Positions 24,248 through 33,409 of a DNA stretch of 64,000 nt are shown here, in pieces. The translations under genes and the position numbers were made by a program. The stretch is from Pseudoxanthomonas sp. (lineage in GTDB: Bacteria; Pseudomonadota; Gammaproteobacteria; Xanthomonadales; Xanthomonadaceae). The notes beneath the pieces were generated by a model, which saw only the letters and a program-made list of their open reading frames with translations, had not been told where the DNA came from and searched no databases. Location of the stretch: positions 248,001 through 312,000 of the forward strand of contig NZ_PKDG01000015.1 in assembly GCF_002863005.1 (NCBI RefSeq), in the 5' to 3' direction. Every line of letters begins with the position of its first letter. Position 1 is the first letter of the stretch.

Positions 24248-25303
24248 TCAGCCGTTCGCCATCGCACGCTTCGCCGCCGCGACGATCTTGTCGACGCTGG
24301 GCAGGTACTTCATTTCCAGGCGGAACAGCGGGATGTGGGTGTCGTAGCCGGTGACGCGTTCGACCGGGGCCAGCAGGTCGTACATCGAGTGTTCGGCCAG
24401 GCGCGCGGCGATCTCGGCGCCGAAGCCCGCGGTGCGCGGGGCCTCGTGCACGATCACGCAGCGGCCGGTCTTGGCCACCGATTCGGCGATGGTGTCGAAG
24501 TCGAGCGGACGCAGCGTGGCCACGTCGATGACTTCGGCGCTGATGCCTTCGCCGGCCAGCTTGTCGGCGGCTTCCAGCGCTTCCTTCACCTGCGCGCCCC
24601 AGGTCACCAGGGTCACGTCGGTACCGTCGCGCAGTACGTAGCACACGTCCAGTGGCAGCGCTTCGCCGTCGTCGGCGACCACTTCCTTGTACTGGCGGTA
24701 GATGCGCTTGGGCTCCATGTAGATGACCGGGTCCGGATCGCGGATCGCGGCCAGCAGCAGGCCGTAGGCGCGTTGCGGCGAGGACGGCATCACCACGCGC
24801 AGGCCCGGCACGTTGGTGAAGATCGCTTCGTTGGCTTCGCTGTGGTGCTCCGGCGCGCGGATGCCGCCGCCCCACGGCACGCGCAGCACCATCGGGCAGT
24901 GCAGGCGGCCGCGCGTGCGGGTGCGCAGGCGGGCGGCGTGGCAGATGATGTGGTCGACCATCGGGTAGACGAAGCCGTCGAACTGCGCTTCGGCCACGGG
25001 CTTCATGCCTTGCGCCGCCAGGCCGACGGTCAGGCCGGCGATGGTGGTTTCGTCCAGCGGCGTGTCGAGCACGCGCTCCGGGCCGAACTTCTGCTGCAGG
25101 CCGGCGGTGGCGCGGAACACGCCGCCGTTCACGCCCACGTCCTCGCCCAGCACCAGCACGGATTCGTCGTGCGCTATCTCCCATGCCAGCGCCTGGGTGA
25201 TGGCTTCGATCAGGGTGATCGCGGTCGGGGTCGCCGCGGCGTCCTGCTTCGGGACTGACGTCGCTCCCACAGTCTTGTTCTCGGGCTTCATCACGGTGCT
25301 CAT
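24248..25303 (-). CDS. 2-oxoacid dehydrogenase E1 component, beta subunit
   Basis: Thiamine-diphosphate-dependent E1-beta of 351 residues that, with E1-alpha, decarboxylates a 2-oxoacid and acylates E2. It has the transketolase pyrimidine-binding fold: VLVLGEDVGVNGGVFRAT with the catalytic Glu, ERVLDTPLDETTIAGLTVGL, MPSSPQRAYGLLLAAIRDPD, then a C-terminal transketolase domain with VIDVATLRPLDFDTI. Residues 11-17 of the unusual N-terminal extension (TVGATSV) come from a half-copy of the family B repeat. Its ATG at 25303 overlaps the E1-alpha stop. Confidence 0.9.
   Translation of the reverse strand: MSTVMKPENKTVGATSVPKQDAAATPTAITLIEAITQALAWEIAHDESVLVLGEDVGVNGGVFRATAGLQQKFGPERVLDTPLDETTIAGLTVGLAAQGMKPVAEAQFDGFVYPMVDHIICHAARLRTRTRGRLHCPMVLRVPWGGGIRAPEHHSEANEAIFTNVPGLRVVMPSSPQRAYGLLLAAIRDPDPVIYMEPKRIYRQYKEVVADDGEALPLDVCYVLRDGTDVTLVTWGAQVKEALEAADKLAGEGISAEVIDVATLRPLDFDTIAESVAKTGRCVIVHEAPRTAGFGAEIAARLAEHSMYDLLAPVERVTGYDTHIPLFRLEMKYLPSVDKIVAAAKRAMANG
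25251..25272. repeat. half-copy of family B repeat inside the E1-beta N-terminus
   Basis: One arm (GACTGACGTCGCTCCCACAG, 25253-25272) identical to the right arm of the repeat at 46241-46264, translated in frame as TVGATSV. No second arm is seen nearby. Confidence 0.85.
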
Positions 25304-26385
25304 GGGCGGCCCTCCGCGGCGATCGCGGCGGCGCGTTGCTGCAGCAGTTCCGGTGGGGGATCGGCGTACAGGTAGTCGAACATCGCCTCGACCGGCTGCA
25401 CTGGTGTGTTGAGGTAGCTGTTGACCTCTTCGTCCACGCGCACGCCGCACTCTTCCTTCCATGCGGCCTCGTCGGCTTCGCTCCACGCGCCCTGCGCGGT
25501 CAGCCAGGTGCGCAGGCGCGTCATCGGTTCGCGTTCCCAGCCGGCTTTCACTTCGGCGTCATCGCGATAGCGTCGTGCGTCGTCGGCGGTGGTGTGGTCG
25601 GACAGGCGGTAGGTGACGAATTCGATCACGGTGCCGCCCTGGCCCTTGCGGGCGCGCTCGCTGGCGCGGCGCATGCCCTCGAGCACGGCGATCAGGTCGT
25701 TGCCGTCCACCTGCAGGCAGTGCAGGCCGCCGGCCAGGCCTTTCTGCGCCAGCGTCTGCGCGCCGGTCTGCGCGCTGCGCGGCACCGAGATCGCCCAGCC
25801 GTTGTTGATCACGCCGAGCACCAGCGGCAGCTCATAGGCGCCTGCGGAATTCAGCGCGGCGTAGAAGTCGGTCTTCGACGAACCGCCATCGCCGCAGGTC
25901 GCCACCGCGATGTGCGGTTGCTTGCGCAGCTTGAAAGACAGCGCCGCGCCGGCGGCGTGCAGGCACTGGGTGGAGATCGGCACGCAGAACGGGAAATCGA
26001 TGCGCGCATCGCTGTCGCGGTCGAAGTCGCTGCCGCGCTCGTCGCCGCCCCAGTACATCAGTACGTCGCGCGGCTTCACGCCGCGCATGAACATGGTGCC
26101 GTACTCGCGGTAACTGGGGGCGTAGACGTCGCCGGTGCGCATCGAGGCGCCGATGCCCACATGGGTGGCCTCGTGGCCGAGGCAGCTGGCGTAGGTGCCC
26201 AGCTTGCCGGTGCGCTGCAAGGCGATCGCCTTGGTGTCGAACGTGCGCACGAACAGCATCTGCTTGAACAGCTCGCGCAGGCGGGCGACATCGCGCCCGG
26301 CCTCGGGCAGGTCGTTGCGCACCAGGGTGCCGTCGGGGCCCAGGTACTGGAGGTATTCGATCTCGAAGCTTGCGGCGGTGGTCAT
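25300..26385 (-). CDS. 2-oxoacid dehydrogenase E1 component, alpha subunit
   Basis: E1-alpha of 361 residues binding the diphosphate side of ThDP. The ThDP motif is ATCGDGGSSKTDFYAALN ... VINNGWAIS (about residues 165-205). GHEATHVGIGASMRTGDVY, SYREYGTMFMRG and the loop SDHTTADDARRY, which is phosphorylated in mitochondrial BCKDH relatives, lean toward the branched-chain type, while annotated xanthomonad homologues are often called pyruvate dehydrogenase; the substrate is left open. The ATG at 26385 gives the usual N-terminal EIEYLQYLGPDG. It is the promoter-proximal gene of E1a-E1b-E2. Confidence 0.9.
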   Translation of the reverse strand: MTTAASFEIEYLQYLGPDGTLVRNDLPEAGRDVARLRELFKQMLFVRTFDTKAIALQRTGKLGTYASCLGHEATHVGIGASMRTGDVYAPSYREYGTMFMRGVKPRDVLMYWGGDERGSDFDRDSDARIDFPFCVPISTQCLHAAGAALSFKLRKQPHIAVATCGDGGSSKTDFYAALNSAGAYELPLVLGVINNGWAISVPRSAQTGAQTLAQKGLAGGLHCLQVDGNDLIAVLEGMRRASERARKGQGGTVIEFVTYRLSDHTTADDARRYRDDAEVKAGWEREPMTRLRTWLTAQGAWSEADEAAWKEECGVRVDEEVNSYLNTPVQPVEAMFDYLYADPPPELLQQRAAAIAAEGRP

Positions 26386-26429
26386 CTGGACGGTGTTCTC
26401 GTCAGCCGGCGGAATTGGTTTCAAATGTA

Positions 26430-26435
26430 ATTTTA
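26430..26435 (-). promoter_or_regulatory. -10 box of the E1a-E1b-E2 operon
   Basis: TAAAAT on the minus strand in a short AT-rich stretch about 45 bases upstream of the E1-alpha start. Confidence 0.4.
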
Positions 26436-26659
26436 GGAGCGATGGGGCTGGCGGCCGTCGTGCAATGCAGCAAGACGGGGGTGCATGGCAGGTGGCTGCG
26501 CGGAGAAACCGGTGCGGAAACAGGCGCTTGCCCGGGTGTCGTTCGGTGTCAGCCTGCCTGCAGCCGGCGTGGGCCGGACGTGATCCGCGTCGCGGGCTGC
26601 GCAAACGACAAGGGGCGCGGTCGCCCGCGCCCCTGTGGACCCCACGATGGCGGGAAAGT

Positions 26660-29600
26660 TCAGCGGATGCGCTGGACCAGCCGGTCGTGGTTGTTGGCGG
26701 GGTTCGGGTCCGTCGTCGTGCTGCTGACGGTGGCGTCGAACTCCAGTTCCGTACCGCGCTTCGGCTTGCCCGGCACCACCAGGGCGAAGGCCAGCGTCTG
26801 CACGCCGCGCGGCATGGCGCCACGACGGGTGCAGTCGGCGGCGGCGCCGTCGGTGGTGTCCTGCACGCGCGTGCAGCTCCAGCCGCTGGGGGCGGCGACG
26901 GCGGCGTAGCGGGCATCGACGTTGCTGGTCAATCGCACGGTGACCTGCTCGGCCGCATCGGGGCCGGCGTTGCGCACCGGCACCAGCAGCGTGGCGATGG
27001 TGCCGCGACGCAGCGGCAGGGCGGCGCCGAGCAGCTGCACCGACAGGTCGGCGCGGGTCTGCGGCAGCGCGGCCACGGCCACCGACACGGCGGCGGTGTT
27101 GTCGCCGTTGGTCGGGTCGAGCACGGTCGAATTGGCCGACACGCCCAGGCCGAGCGTGGCACCCGCTGCGCTGGCGGGGACGACGGCGTCGAGGGCAAAG
27201 GTCGCTTCGTCACCGACCGCCAGCGCCGGCACGGTGCAGGCCACGCGGGTGGTGCCCGCGGAGACTTCCGGTGCCGCGCAGCTCCAGCCGGCCGGCAGCG
27301 TGGCCAGCGACGGCGACAGTTCGGCCGAGAACACGAAGGCGAAGGCCGCCGGCGATGCCGCGCCGGGACCGGCGTTGCGCACCGTGGCGGTGTAGCGGAC
27401 GGTCTCGCCCACGTTGGCGGTGGTGCGGTCTGCGCCGACGGTGGCCGACAGGTCGGCGCGGGCGAAGGACGGCACGCGGATGCTCAGGCGCACCGGGTCG
27501 TGGTCGGACGAACGCAGGGCCAGCGTGGCATCGCCGAAGTTGTCCACGCCGAAGTCCGCGTTGATGCGCGCATGGTCCACGCGCAGGCCGACGTCCATCA
27601 CCAGGGCTTCGTTGACCAGAACGTGGTCCAGCGTCTGCGCATTGCCCTCGAACGAATACGAGTAACGCTGCGCAGGATCGGCGATCAGCTGGGAGCCGTC
27701 CACGAGCGGCACGCTCAACGGGCTGGGCATGTACGTCAGCACCTGGTCTTCCGCCGCGGCTTCGCCCTTGATGATGCCCATCACGTCGACATAGCCGTCG
27801 TTGAACTCGAACGCGTTGAAGTCGCCGACCAGCACGATCTTCTCGTCCGGGTTCGCCTGCTGCATCTCCTGCACCAGCTGGGCCAGGTAGACCGCCTGGG
27901 CGCCGCGCTTCACCCGCACGCGTTCGCCGCCGGTCGCCCAGCCGCTGCTGCCGGGCAGGGTGTCGTTGATGTCGTTGAGCGAGCGCAGGTGGTTGACGAC
28001 GACCGTCAGTGGGTAGCTCGACGTGCCGTCCTGGTGAACGCGGGCGCGCAGGCGCAGCGGCGGACGGTCGTTGAGCAGGCTGGTGGTGCCGTTCGGGTTG
28101 GCGATGGTGGTCTCCTTGCCGAACTGCGCGACGTCCAGCACTTCCACGCGGGCGATGCCGTCCGCGGTCAGGCGCGAACTGACCAGGAAGCCGACGTTGA
28201 TGCCGCCCACGTCGTTGCCCGGCTGCAGGTACGGCACGTAGCCCGGGCGCGTGGCGCAGGTCGCGTCGATGCGCTCGGACAGCAGCTGCAGAACGCGCAG
28301 GTTCTCCACTTCCACCGCACCCAGGATATCCGGGGTCTTCAGGTAGTCGCAGATCGCCAGCGCCGCCTTGGCCAGGCGCTTGTCCAGCGCTTCCGGCGTC
28401 AGTGTCACCGCACCGTTGCTGTCGTTGACCTCGTCGAACAGTCGCAGCAGGTTGAAGCTGCCGACGGTGACCTCATCGTAGGCGGCATCGTTGACGGCTT
28501 CCGGCGCCATGCCGCCGGTGACCGTCGGCGGCGTGGCCACGTCGGGCAGCAGCGCCCACGTGCCGGCGAAGTAGTCGAGCACGCCGAGCAGGCCGGCGAC
28601 GTCGGCGCCGGTGTCGGCCGAGAGCGGCGACGCGCCGACCTGGCCGCGGCTGCGCACCATCAGGCGTTCCTGATTGGTGTCGAAGCGCGGCGGGTTCTTG
28701 CCGGCCGGCAGGGTGATGGCATCCATCACGGCGATGCCGGGCTCACGGAACGGACGCGCCACGCCGGGCAGCGCCACGTGGAAAACGCCGTCGCTGAAGG
28801 ACAGTGCATCGTTCTCGTCGATGCTGCCGCCGGAGGGGGCGATCACGACCGACTGCGCCACGCTGACGCGCATGCCTTCAAGGCGTTCCAGCGTGCCGGG
28901 CAGGGCGTCCGGACCCAGCTCGGCGGCGGTCAGCTCGATCGCGGCGGGCAGGGCGACGCCGGTTTCCAGTACCTCGAGCGTCGGGGTGACGATCTCGGTG
29001 ATGGCCAGCTGGTGCGGATTGGACGACGGGGTGAATTCCTCGACCGTACCGGTCACGCGCACGCGGTTGCCGACGGCGGCGGTGGCGGGCGGCGCGCTGC
29101 TGGTGAACACGAACACGGCTTCGGACGTGGCCGGGTCGCCGTCGTCGTTGGCGGCCTGCAGGAAGAAGCCGTTGTTGAACTTGATCGCCGTGACGATGCC
29201 TTCGGTCACCACGCGCTTGCCGTTGTGCGGCGACAGCAGGCCGTTGCCCTGGATCTGCGCGATGGTCAGCGCCAGCGGCGGATCGGGTGGTTCCGGCGGC
29301 TCGGCGCCGCTGTTGCGCGGATTCGGCGCACCGACCGCGAAGTCGGCGCCGTTGTTGTTGGTGTCGATGCTGCCGTCGCCGCCACGCAGCGCCGCGGTGG
29401 TGTTGCTGAGCGTGCCGGTCGGCGCGCTGCCTTCGAAGCAGTTGGCCGCACTGCCGAAGCCGACGAAGTCGACCACGTTCGCATCGGCCGTCGGGCAGGC
29501 GCCCGTCAGCGCCATGGTGCTGCGGCTCAGCGCGACCTTGCCGGCGGTGCCGCTCATCGCAATGGTGCCCACCGCGTCAGGCGCGGGCAGGTCCACCGTG

Positions 29601-29905
29601 CCGCCGGCGCCCTGCGCCTGCTGGACCAGGTAGAAGCCGCCGGCCGGGATGGTGCCCGTCAGGTTGGTGCGCCCGCTCCAGGTGGTACCTGCGGAGGAGG
29701 TGTACTGCACGCTCCAGCCGGTCAGGTCGACCGCAGTGGGGCCGTTGTTGCGCAGCTCGATGAAGTCGTTCTTCAGCGTGGCACCGCTGTTGCCGCCGCC
29801 GCCGTAGACCTGGCTGATGACCACCTGTGCCTGTACCGACGAAGCGGCGAACAGCAAGGCGAAAGACGCGAGCACGGCCGCGACGCGGCCCCGTGGCATT
29901 TCCAT
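26660..29905 (-). CDS. secreted ExeM/NucH-type endonuclease with lamin-tail and DUF11 repeats
   Basis: A 1081-residue exported nuclease. Order of parts: signal peptide (MEMPRGRVAAVLASFALLFA, cleavage near VQAQ); lamin-tail domain about 27-145 (VVISQVYGGGGNSGATLKND, DFIELRNNGPTAVDLTGWSV); an OB-like domain about 230-330 (GKRVVTEGIVTAIKFNNGFF); an endonuclease/exonuclease/phosphatase domain about 470-790 with AVEVENLRVL, IVLVGDFNAFEFNDGY and SSDHDPVRLSI; and two C-terminal DUF11-type beta repeats (about 800-1081). Homologues are extracellular DNases of Vibrio, Shewanella and Aeromonas used for DNA scavenging and biofilm turnover. No sortase or rhombosortase tail is visible, so secretion by the type II system is likely. 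It is divergent from kynA. Confidence 0.9.
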   Translation of the reverse strand: MEMPRGRVAAVLASFALLFAASSVQAQVVISQVYGGGGNSGATLKNDFIELRNNGPTAVDLTGWSVQYTSSAGTTWSGRTNLTGTIPAGGFYLVQQAQGAGGTVDLPAPDAVGTIAMSGTAGKVALSRSTMALTGACPTADANVVDFVGFGSAANCFEGSAPTGTLSNTTAALRGGDGSIDTNNNGADFAVGAPNPRNSGAEPPEPPDPPLALTIAQIQGNGLLSPHNGKRVVTEGIVTAIKFNNGFFLQAANDDGDPATSEAVFVFTSSAPPATAAVGNRVRVTGTVEEFTPSSNPHQLAITEIVTPTLEVLETGVALPAAIELTAAELGPDALPGTLERLEGMRVSVAQSVVIAPSGGSIDENDALSFSDGVFHVALPGVARPFREPGIAVMDAITLPAGKNPPRFDTNQERLMVRSRGQVGASPLSADTGADVAGLLGVLDYFAGTWALLPDVATPPTVTGGMAPEAVNDAAYDEVTVGSFNLLRLFDEVNDSNGAVTLTPEALDKRLAKAALAICDYLKTPDILGAVEVENLRVLQLLSERIDATCATRPGYVPYLQPGNDVGGINVGFLVSSRLTADGIARVEVLDVAQFGKETTIANPNGTTSLLNDRPPLRLRARVHQDGTSSYPLTVVVNHLRSLNDINDTLPGSSGWATGGERVRVKRGAQAVYLAQLVQEMQQANPDEKIVLVGDFNAFEFNDGYVDVMGIIKGEAAAEDQVLTYMPSPLSVPLVDGSQLIADPAQRYSYSFEGNAQTLDHVLVNEALVMDVGLRVDHARINADFGVDNFGDATLALRSSDHDPVRLSIRVPSFARADLSATVGADRTTANVGETVRYTATVRNAGPGAASPAAFAFVFSAELSPSLATLPAGWSCAAPEVSAGTTRVACTVPALAVGDEATFALDAVVPASAAGATLGLGVSANSTVLDPTNGDNTAAVSVAVAALPQTRADLSVQLLGAALPLRRGTIATLLVPVRNAGPDAAEQVTVRLTSNVDARYAAVAAPSGWSCTRVQDTTDGAAADCTRRGAMPRGVQTLAFALVVPGKPKRGTELEFDATVSSTTTDPNPANNHDRLVQRIR

Positions 29906-30116
29906 GTAACGGGTTCTCCCTCAGTGGATTGGACGCCGACCCCCGCGGGAGCGATGCCGCCCCCGGCCGACGCAATGTAGCCCAAGCCTGTGGTACGCGC
30001 ATTGCATGGGCGTGACACGGGCGCCGGTTTCCCGTCGCATCGCCCGGGCCGTCGACCGGCATCGGTTACGCTGGCGTCCCCGCCGCCGCTTGGGTGGTGC
30101 ACCGGTTGAACGACGG

Positions 30117-30977
30117 ATGGCCGTAGAGAAGAACGAACGCCCGCTGGAAGCAGGCATCCACACCGACCTGTCCGGCCGGATGAGCTACGGCGGCTACCTG
30201 CAGCTGGACCGCCTGTTGTCTGCACAGCACCCGGTGTCGGACCCGCCGCACCACGACGAGATGCTGTTCATTGTCCAGCACCAGGTCTCGGAGCTGTGGA
30301 TGAAGCTGATGATCCACGAGCTGCAGGCGGCGATCGGCTTCCTCCAGCGCGACCAGGTCTGGCAGGCCCGCAAGGTGATGGCGCGCGCCAAGCAGGTGCT
30401 GCGCCAGCTGACCGAGCAGTGGTCGGTGCTGGAAACGCTGACCCCGTCCGAGTACATGGGCTTCCGCGACCTGCTGGGCCCGTCGTCGGGTTTCCAGTCG
30501 CTGCAGTACCGCACCATCGAATTCCTGCTCGGCAACAAGAATGCGGCGATGCTGAAGGTGTTCGCCCATGACCCGGAGGGCCATGCCGGGCTGGAGGCCG
30601 TGCTCGACGCCCCCAGCCTCTACGACGAATTCCTGATGTACCTCGCCCGCTGGGGCCACGGGATCCCCCCGCAGCACCTGCTGCGCGACTGGCGCCAGTC
30701 GCACGCCGCCGACGCCGCGCTGCTGCCGGTGTTCGAAGCGATCTATGAGGACACAGACCGCTACTGGCGCGAGTACTCGCTGTGCGAGGACCTGGTGGAT
30801 CTGGAAAGCCAGTTCCAGTTGTGGCGCTTCCGCCACATGCGCACGGTGATGCGCATCATCGGCTTCAAGCGCGGCACCGGCGGCTCGAGCGGCGTGGGCT
30901 TCCTGCGCCAGGCGCTGGAGCTGACGTTCTTCCCGGAACTGTTCGACGTGCGCACGTCGATCGGCCCCGATCGCTGA
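30117..30977 (+). CDS. kynA: tryptophan 2,3-dioxygenase
   Basis: Cytosolic haem enzyme of 286 residues opening the indole ring of tryptophan to N-formylkynurenine. Signatures are [36 protein letters not shown] (distal-pocket His and substrate contacts), [16 protein letters not shown] and the terminal [16 protein letters not shown], with the proximal haem His in [17 protein letters not shown] at 30117 gives the usual length. Kynureninase and kynurenine formamidase genes are not adjacent. Tryptophan synthesis genes lie 20 kb downstream. Confidence 0.95.
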   Translation: MAVEKNERPLEAGIHTDLSGRMSYGGYLQLDRLLSAQHPVSDPPHHDEMLFIVQHQVSELWMKLMIHELQAAIGFLQRDQVWQARKVMARAKQVLRQLTEQWSVLETLTPSEYMGFRDLLGPSSGFQSLQYRTIEFLLGNKNAAMLKVFAHDPEGHAGLEAVLDAPSLYDEFLMYLARWGHGIPPQHLLRDWRQSHAADAALLPVFEAIYEDTDRYWREYSLCEDLVDLESQFQLWRFRHMRTVMRIIGFKRGTGGSSGVGFLRQALELTFFPELFDVRTSIGPDR

Positions 30978-31112
30978 TGGGAGAGCGGGGTGGGCCGGAT
31001 AGAAATCCCTTGGAAATCAGTGGATTGACTCGCTGAACAGGCAAGGCGACTGCTACACCACCGGCGTTTCAGCGATTTGACGAGGGCCCGCCGGGTCGGT
31101 GATCCTCGCCCG

Positions 31113-31135
31113 TCCCCTGCGCTCGTTGCAGGGGA
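31113..31135 (+). promoter_or_regulatory. hairpin in the 5' leader of the peptide transporter
   Basis: TCCCCTGC and GCAGGGGA form a perfect 8-bp stem with a 7-base loop, ending 38 bases before the ATG at 31174. There is no T run, so it is not a terminator; a role in RNA stability or control is possible. Confidence 0.4.
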
Positions 31136-31173
31136 AACCGAAATCCTGAACCACTTTTCTAGGGGGAGCCCGC

Positions 31174-32670
31174 ATGAGCGGAGCCGTCGATACGCAACCG
31201 GGGCACGTTCCCGACTACGCCCAGGTCATGGGCCATCCGCGTCCGTTGTGGATGCTCTTCATGACCGAGTTCTGGGAACGCTTCGCGTTCTACGGCATCC
31301 GTTGGGCACTGGTGCTCTACATCGTGGCCCAGTTCCACGGAGGGAGTGGCACGGGTGAGGCACCCGCCAACCAGATTTACGGTGCATATCTGGCGCTGGT
31401 CTACGCCGCGGCGATCTTCGGCGGTTACGTAGCGGATCGCGTGATCGGCTATCAACGCTCGATCCTGGTGGGCGCGGTGATCATGGCGGCAGGTTTGTTC
31501 ATGATCGCGGTGCCCAACGAGAACATTTTCCAATTGGGTCTGGCCACGATCATCGCGGGCAACGGCCTTTTCAAGCCGAACATCTCGACGATGGTCGGCA
31601 AGCTCTACACCACCGGCGACGAGCGCCGCGATTCGGGTTTTACCCTGTTCTACATGGGTATCAACCTGGGCGCCATGGTCTCGCCGCTGCTCACCGGCTG
31701 GCTGGCCGAGAAGGTATTCGGCGCTGAGGGTATGCCGGCCTACAAGGTGGTGTTCATCACCTCGGGTATCGGCATGCTGGTGAGCCTGGTGTGGTTCTGG
31801 TTTGGTCGCAGCCAGTTGAAAGGGGTAGGTACGCCACCTGCCGGTGGCGAGGGCAAGGGCAGGGTGCTGTTGACGGCGATCGGTGCGGTGCTTGCGATCC
31901 CGGTCATCTACTTCCTGCTGCGCCTTGGCGCCAGCACGCTCCAATGGGTGCTGACCGCGATGTTCATCGGTCTGGGCATCCTGTTGCTGGTTGAGGGTAT
32001 CCGCAACGGACCCAAGCAGCGCGACATGGTGATTGCGATGCTGATCATCTTCGCGTTCAACGTGCTGTTCTGGTGCTTCTTCGAACAGGCGGGCAGCTCT
32101 TTCAGCTTCCTGGCGGACAAGATCGTCAACCGCGATTTCGGCGGCTGGATCTTCCCGGTGGGCTGGTTCCAGTCGGTGAACTCGGTGGCCATCATCACGC
32201 TTGCGCCGATCATGGCCTGGCTGTGGGTGAAAATGGGGCGCGCGAATCCGTCGATTCCCCGCAAGTTCGGCCTAGGCCTGATCTTCAATGGCCTGGCATT
32301 CCTGCTGCTGATGTTTGCGCTGTCCACGTTGGTGGACGGCTTCGGCAAGATTCCCTTCTGGACGCTGTTCGCGGTGTACTGGATCCAGTCCATCGGTGAG
32401 CTGTGCCTGTCGCCGATCGGCCTGTCGATGGTGACCAAGCTGGCGCCGTTGCGCCTGGTCGGCTTCGGCATGGGTGGCTGGTTCCTGTCCACCGGCATCG
32501 GCAACAATCTTTCCGGCATCTTCGCCAGTCACGTCAGCGGCGAGAGTGGCATGAACGTGGAGTCCGCGTTGAGCGGCTACACGTTCGGCTTCTGGGCGCT
32601 GGTGATTCCGGGCGCGCTGCTGTTCCTGATCGCGCCGCTGATCCAGAAGCTGATGCACGGCGTGAAGTGA
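31174..32670 (+). CDS. proton-dependent oligopeptide (POT) transporter
   Basis: An inner-membrane MFS protein of 498 residues importing di- and tripeptides with protons. The POT signature ExxERFxxY is present as TEFWERFAFYGIRWALVLY at about residues 30-48, and GNGLFKPNISTMVGKLY and FTLFYMGINLGAMVSPLLTG match the second POT motif. About 14 hydrophobic helices are visible. SD AGGGGGAG precedes the ATG. It is preceded by a leader hairpin and followed by a strong terminator; it appears to be a single-gene unit. Confidence 0.92.
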   Translation: MSGAVDTQPGHVPDYAQVMGHPRPLWMLFMTEFWERFAFYGIRWALVLYIVAQFHGGSGTGEAPANQIYGAYLALVYAAAIFGGYVADRVIGYQRSILVGAVIMAAGLFMIAVPNENIFQLGLATIIAGNGLFKPNISTMVGKLYTTGDERRDSGFTLFYMGINLGAMVSPLLTGWLAEKVFGAEGMPAYKVVFITSGIGMLVSLVWFWFGRSQLKGVGTPPAGGEGKGRVLLTAIGAVLAIPVIYFLLRLGASTLQWVLTAMFIGLGILLLVEGIRNGPKQRDMVIAMLIIFAFNVLFWCFFEQAGSSFSFLADKIVNRDFGGWIFPVGWFQSVNSVAIITLAPIMAWLWVKMGRANPSIPRKFGLGLIFNGLAFLLLMFALSTLVDGFGKIPFWTLFAVYWIQSIGELCLSPIGLSMVTKLAPLRLVGFGMGGWFLSTGIGNNLSGIFASHVSGESGMNVESALSGYTFGFWALVIPGALLFLIAPLIQKLMHGVK

Positions 32671-32739
32671 CGCATCGGCGCGCACCCCGCGGGTGCGCCT
32701 TTGCCGATGTGTCATCCCTGCGCAAGCGGGGATCCATTG

Positions 32740-32769
32740 AAAACGGCGGCCATGGGCCGCCGTTTTTTT
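32740..32769 (+). terminator. Rho-independent terminator after the peptide transporter
   Basis: Stem AAACGGCGGCC / GGCCGCCGTTT, loop ATG, then a run of T. Confidence 0.85.
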
Positions 32770-32773
32770 GTTC

Positions 32774-32842
32774 GTAGAGCGGAGCTTGCTCTGCTGCTGT
32801 CGGGTTCGCACGCATCGCGCAGCCAAGCAAGCTCGGCTCTAC
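32774..32842. repeat. family C inverted repeat (GTAGAGCGGAGCTTGCT type)
   Basis: Arms of 17 bases at 32774-32790 and 32826-32842 are inverted copies with one mismatch. Further copies lie at 45532 and 48412. Located between the transporter terminator and the convergent MarR gene. Confidence 0.88.
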
Positions 32843-32855
32843 GGAAGCGGGCCGC

Positions 32856-33332
32856 TCAGCCCTCGATGCGCTTCACGCCCTCGCCGGCCAGCTTGTCGAT
32901 CAACTGGTCGAGCATCGCGCGTTCCTCGTCGCTCAGCGGCTCCAGCATGCGCTGGTGGTACTCGATCACCATCGGCGCGACTTCGTCGTAGACCCGGAAG
33001 CCCTCGTCGGTCAGCGCCAGCACCGAGCGGCGCCGGTCGTCGCCGTGGATCTCGCGCTGGATCAGGGCCCGTTCCAGCAGGCGGGCGACCGCCCGGCTGA
33101 CGGCGACCTTGTCCATGGCGGTACGGCTGGCGACCTCGCCGGCGGACAGGCCCGGGAAGCGGCCCAGGACGGCCATGACCCGCCATTCGGTGATGGCCAG
33201 GCCGAAACGGCGGTGGTATTCGCGGGAAATCGCGCTGCTGATCCGGTTGGACAGCACGCTCAACCGATAGGAGAACAGGCGGTCGAGGTCGAAATCGGCG
33301 TGGACGGGCGGGCTGTCGGGCGGCTGGCTCAT
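32856..33332 (-). CDS. MarR family transcriptional regulator
   Basis: Dimeric winged-helix regulator of 158 residues. The DNA-binding core is LAITEWRVMAVLGRFPGLSA, EVASRTAMDKVAVSRAVARL and the wing DDRRRSVLALTDEG. It is divergent from hppD, and a perfect 14-base palindrome lies in the shared 77-base intergenic region between the -35 and -10 of hppD. MarR-type repressors of homogentisate and phenylacetate pathways are known, so this is probably the local repressor of tyrosine catabolism and possibly of itself; the ligand may be a pathway intermediate. Regulation is inferred from the site. Confidence 0.88.
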   Translation of the reverse strand: MSQPPDSPPVHADFDLDRLFSYRLSVLSNRISSAISREYHRRFGLAITEWRVMAVLGRFPGLSAGEVASRTAMDKVAVSRAVARLLERALIQREIHGDDRRRSVLALTDEGFRVYDEVAPMVIEYHQRMLEPLSDEERAMLDQLIDKLAGEGVKRIEG

Positions 33333-33346
33333 TGTTGCGCTGCTAC

Positions 33347-33375
33347 TTGTGGGTGGTTTCAGCTGAAACTATATT
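33347..33375 (+). promoter_or_regulatory. hppD promoter with embedded MarR operator
   Basis: -35 TTGTGG (33347-33352), 17-base spacer, -10 TATATT (33370-33375). The spacer contains the perfect palindrome GTTTCAGCTGAAAC at 33356-33369. Binding there would block RNA polymerase. Confidence 0.65.
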
Positions 33376-33409
33376 GGCGTGCATCCACGCAAGCCTAGCG
33401 AGACGCCCC

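Noticed and set aside
24207-25184. Upstream extension of the E2 frame through the E1-beta gene
   Set aside because: Arg-rich shadow of E1-beta; the E2 lipoyl domain begins right after the ATG at 24206.
26195-29980. A 1261-codon open frame opposite the ExeM/NucH nuclease
   Set aside because: Low-complexity Arg/Gly/Val/Asp sequence without a recognisable domain; the opposite strand has signal peptide, lamin-tail and nuclease domains.
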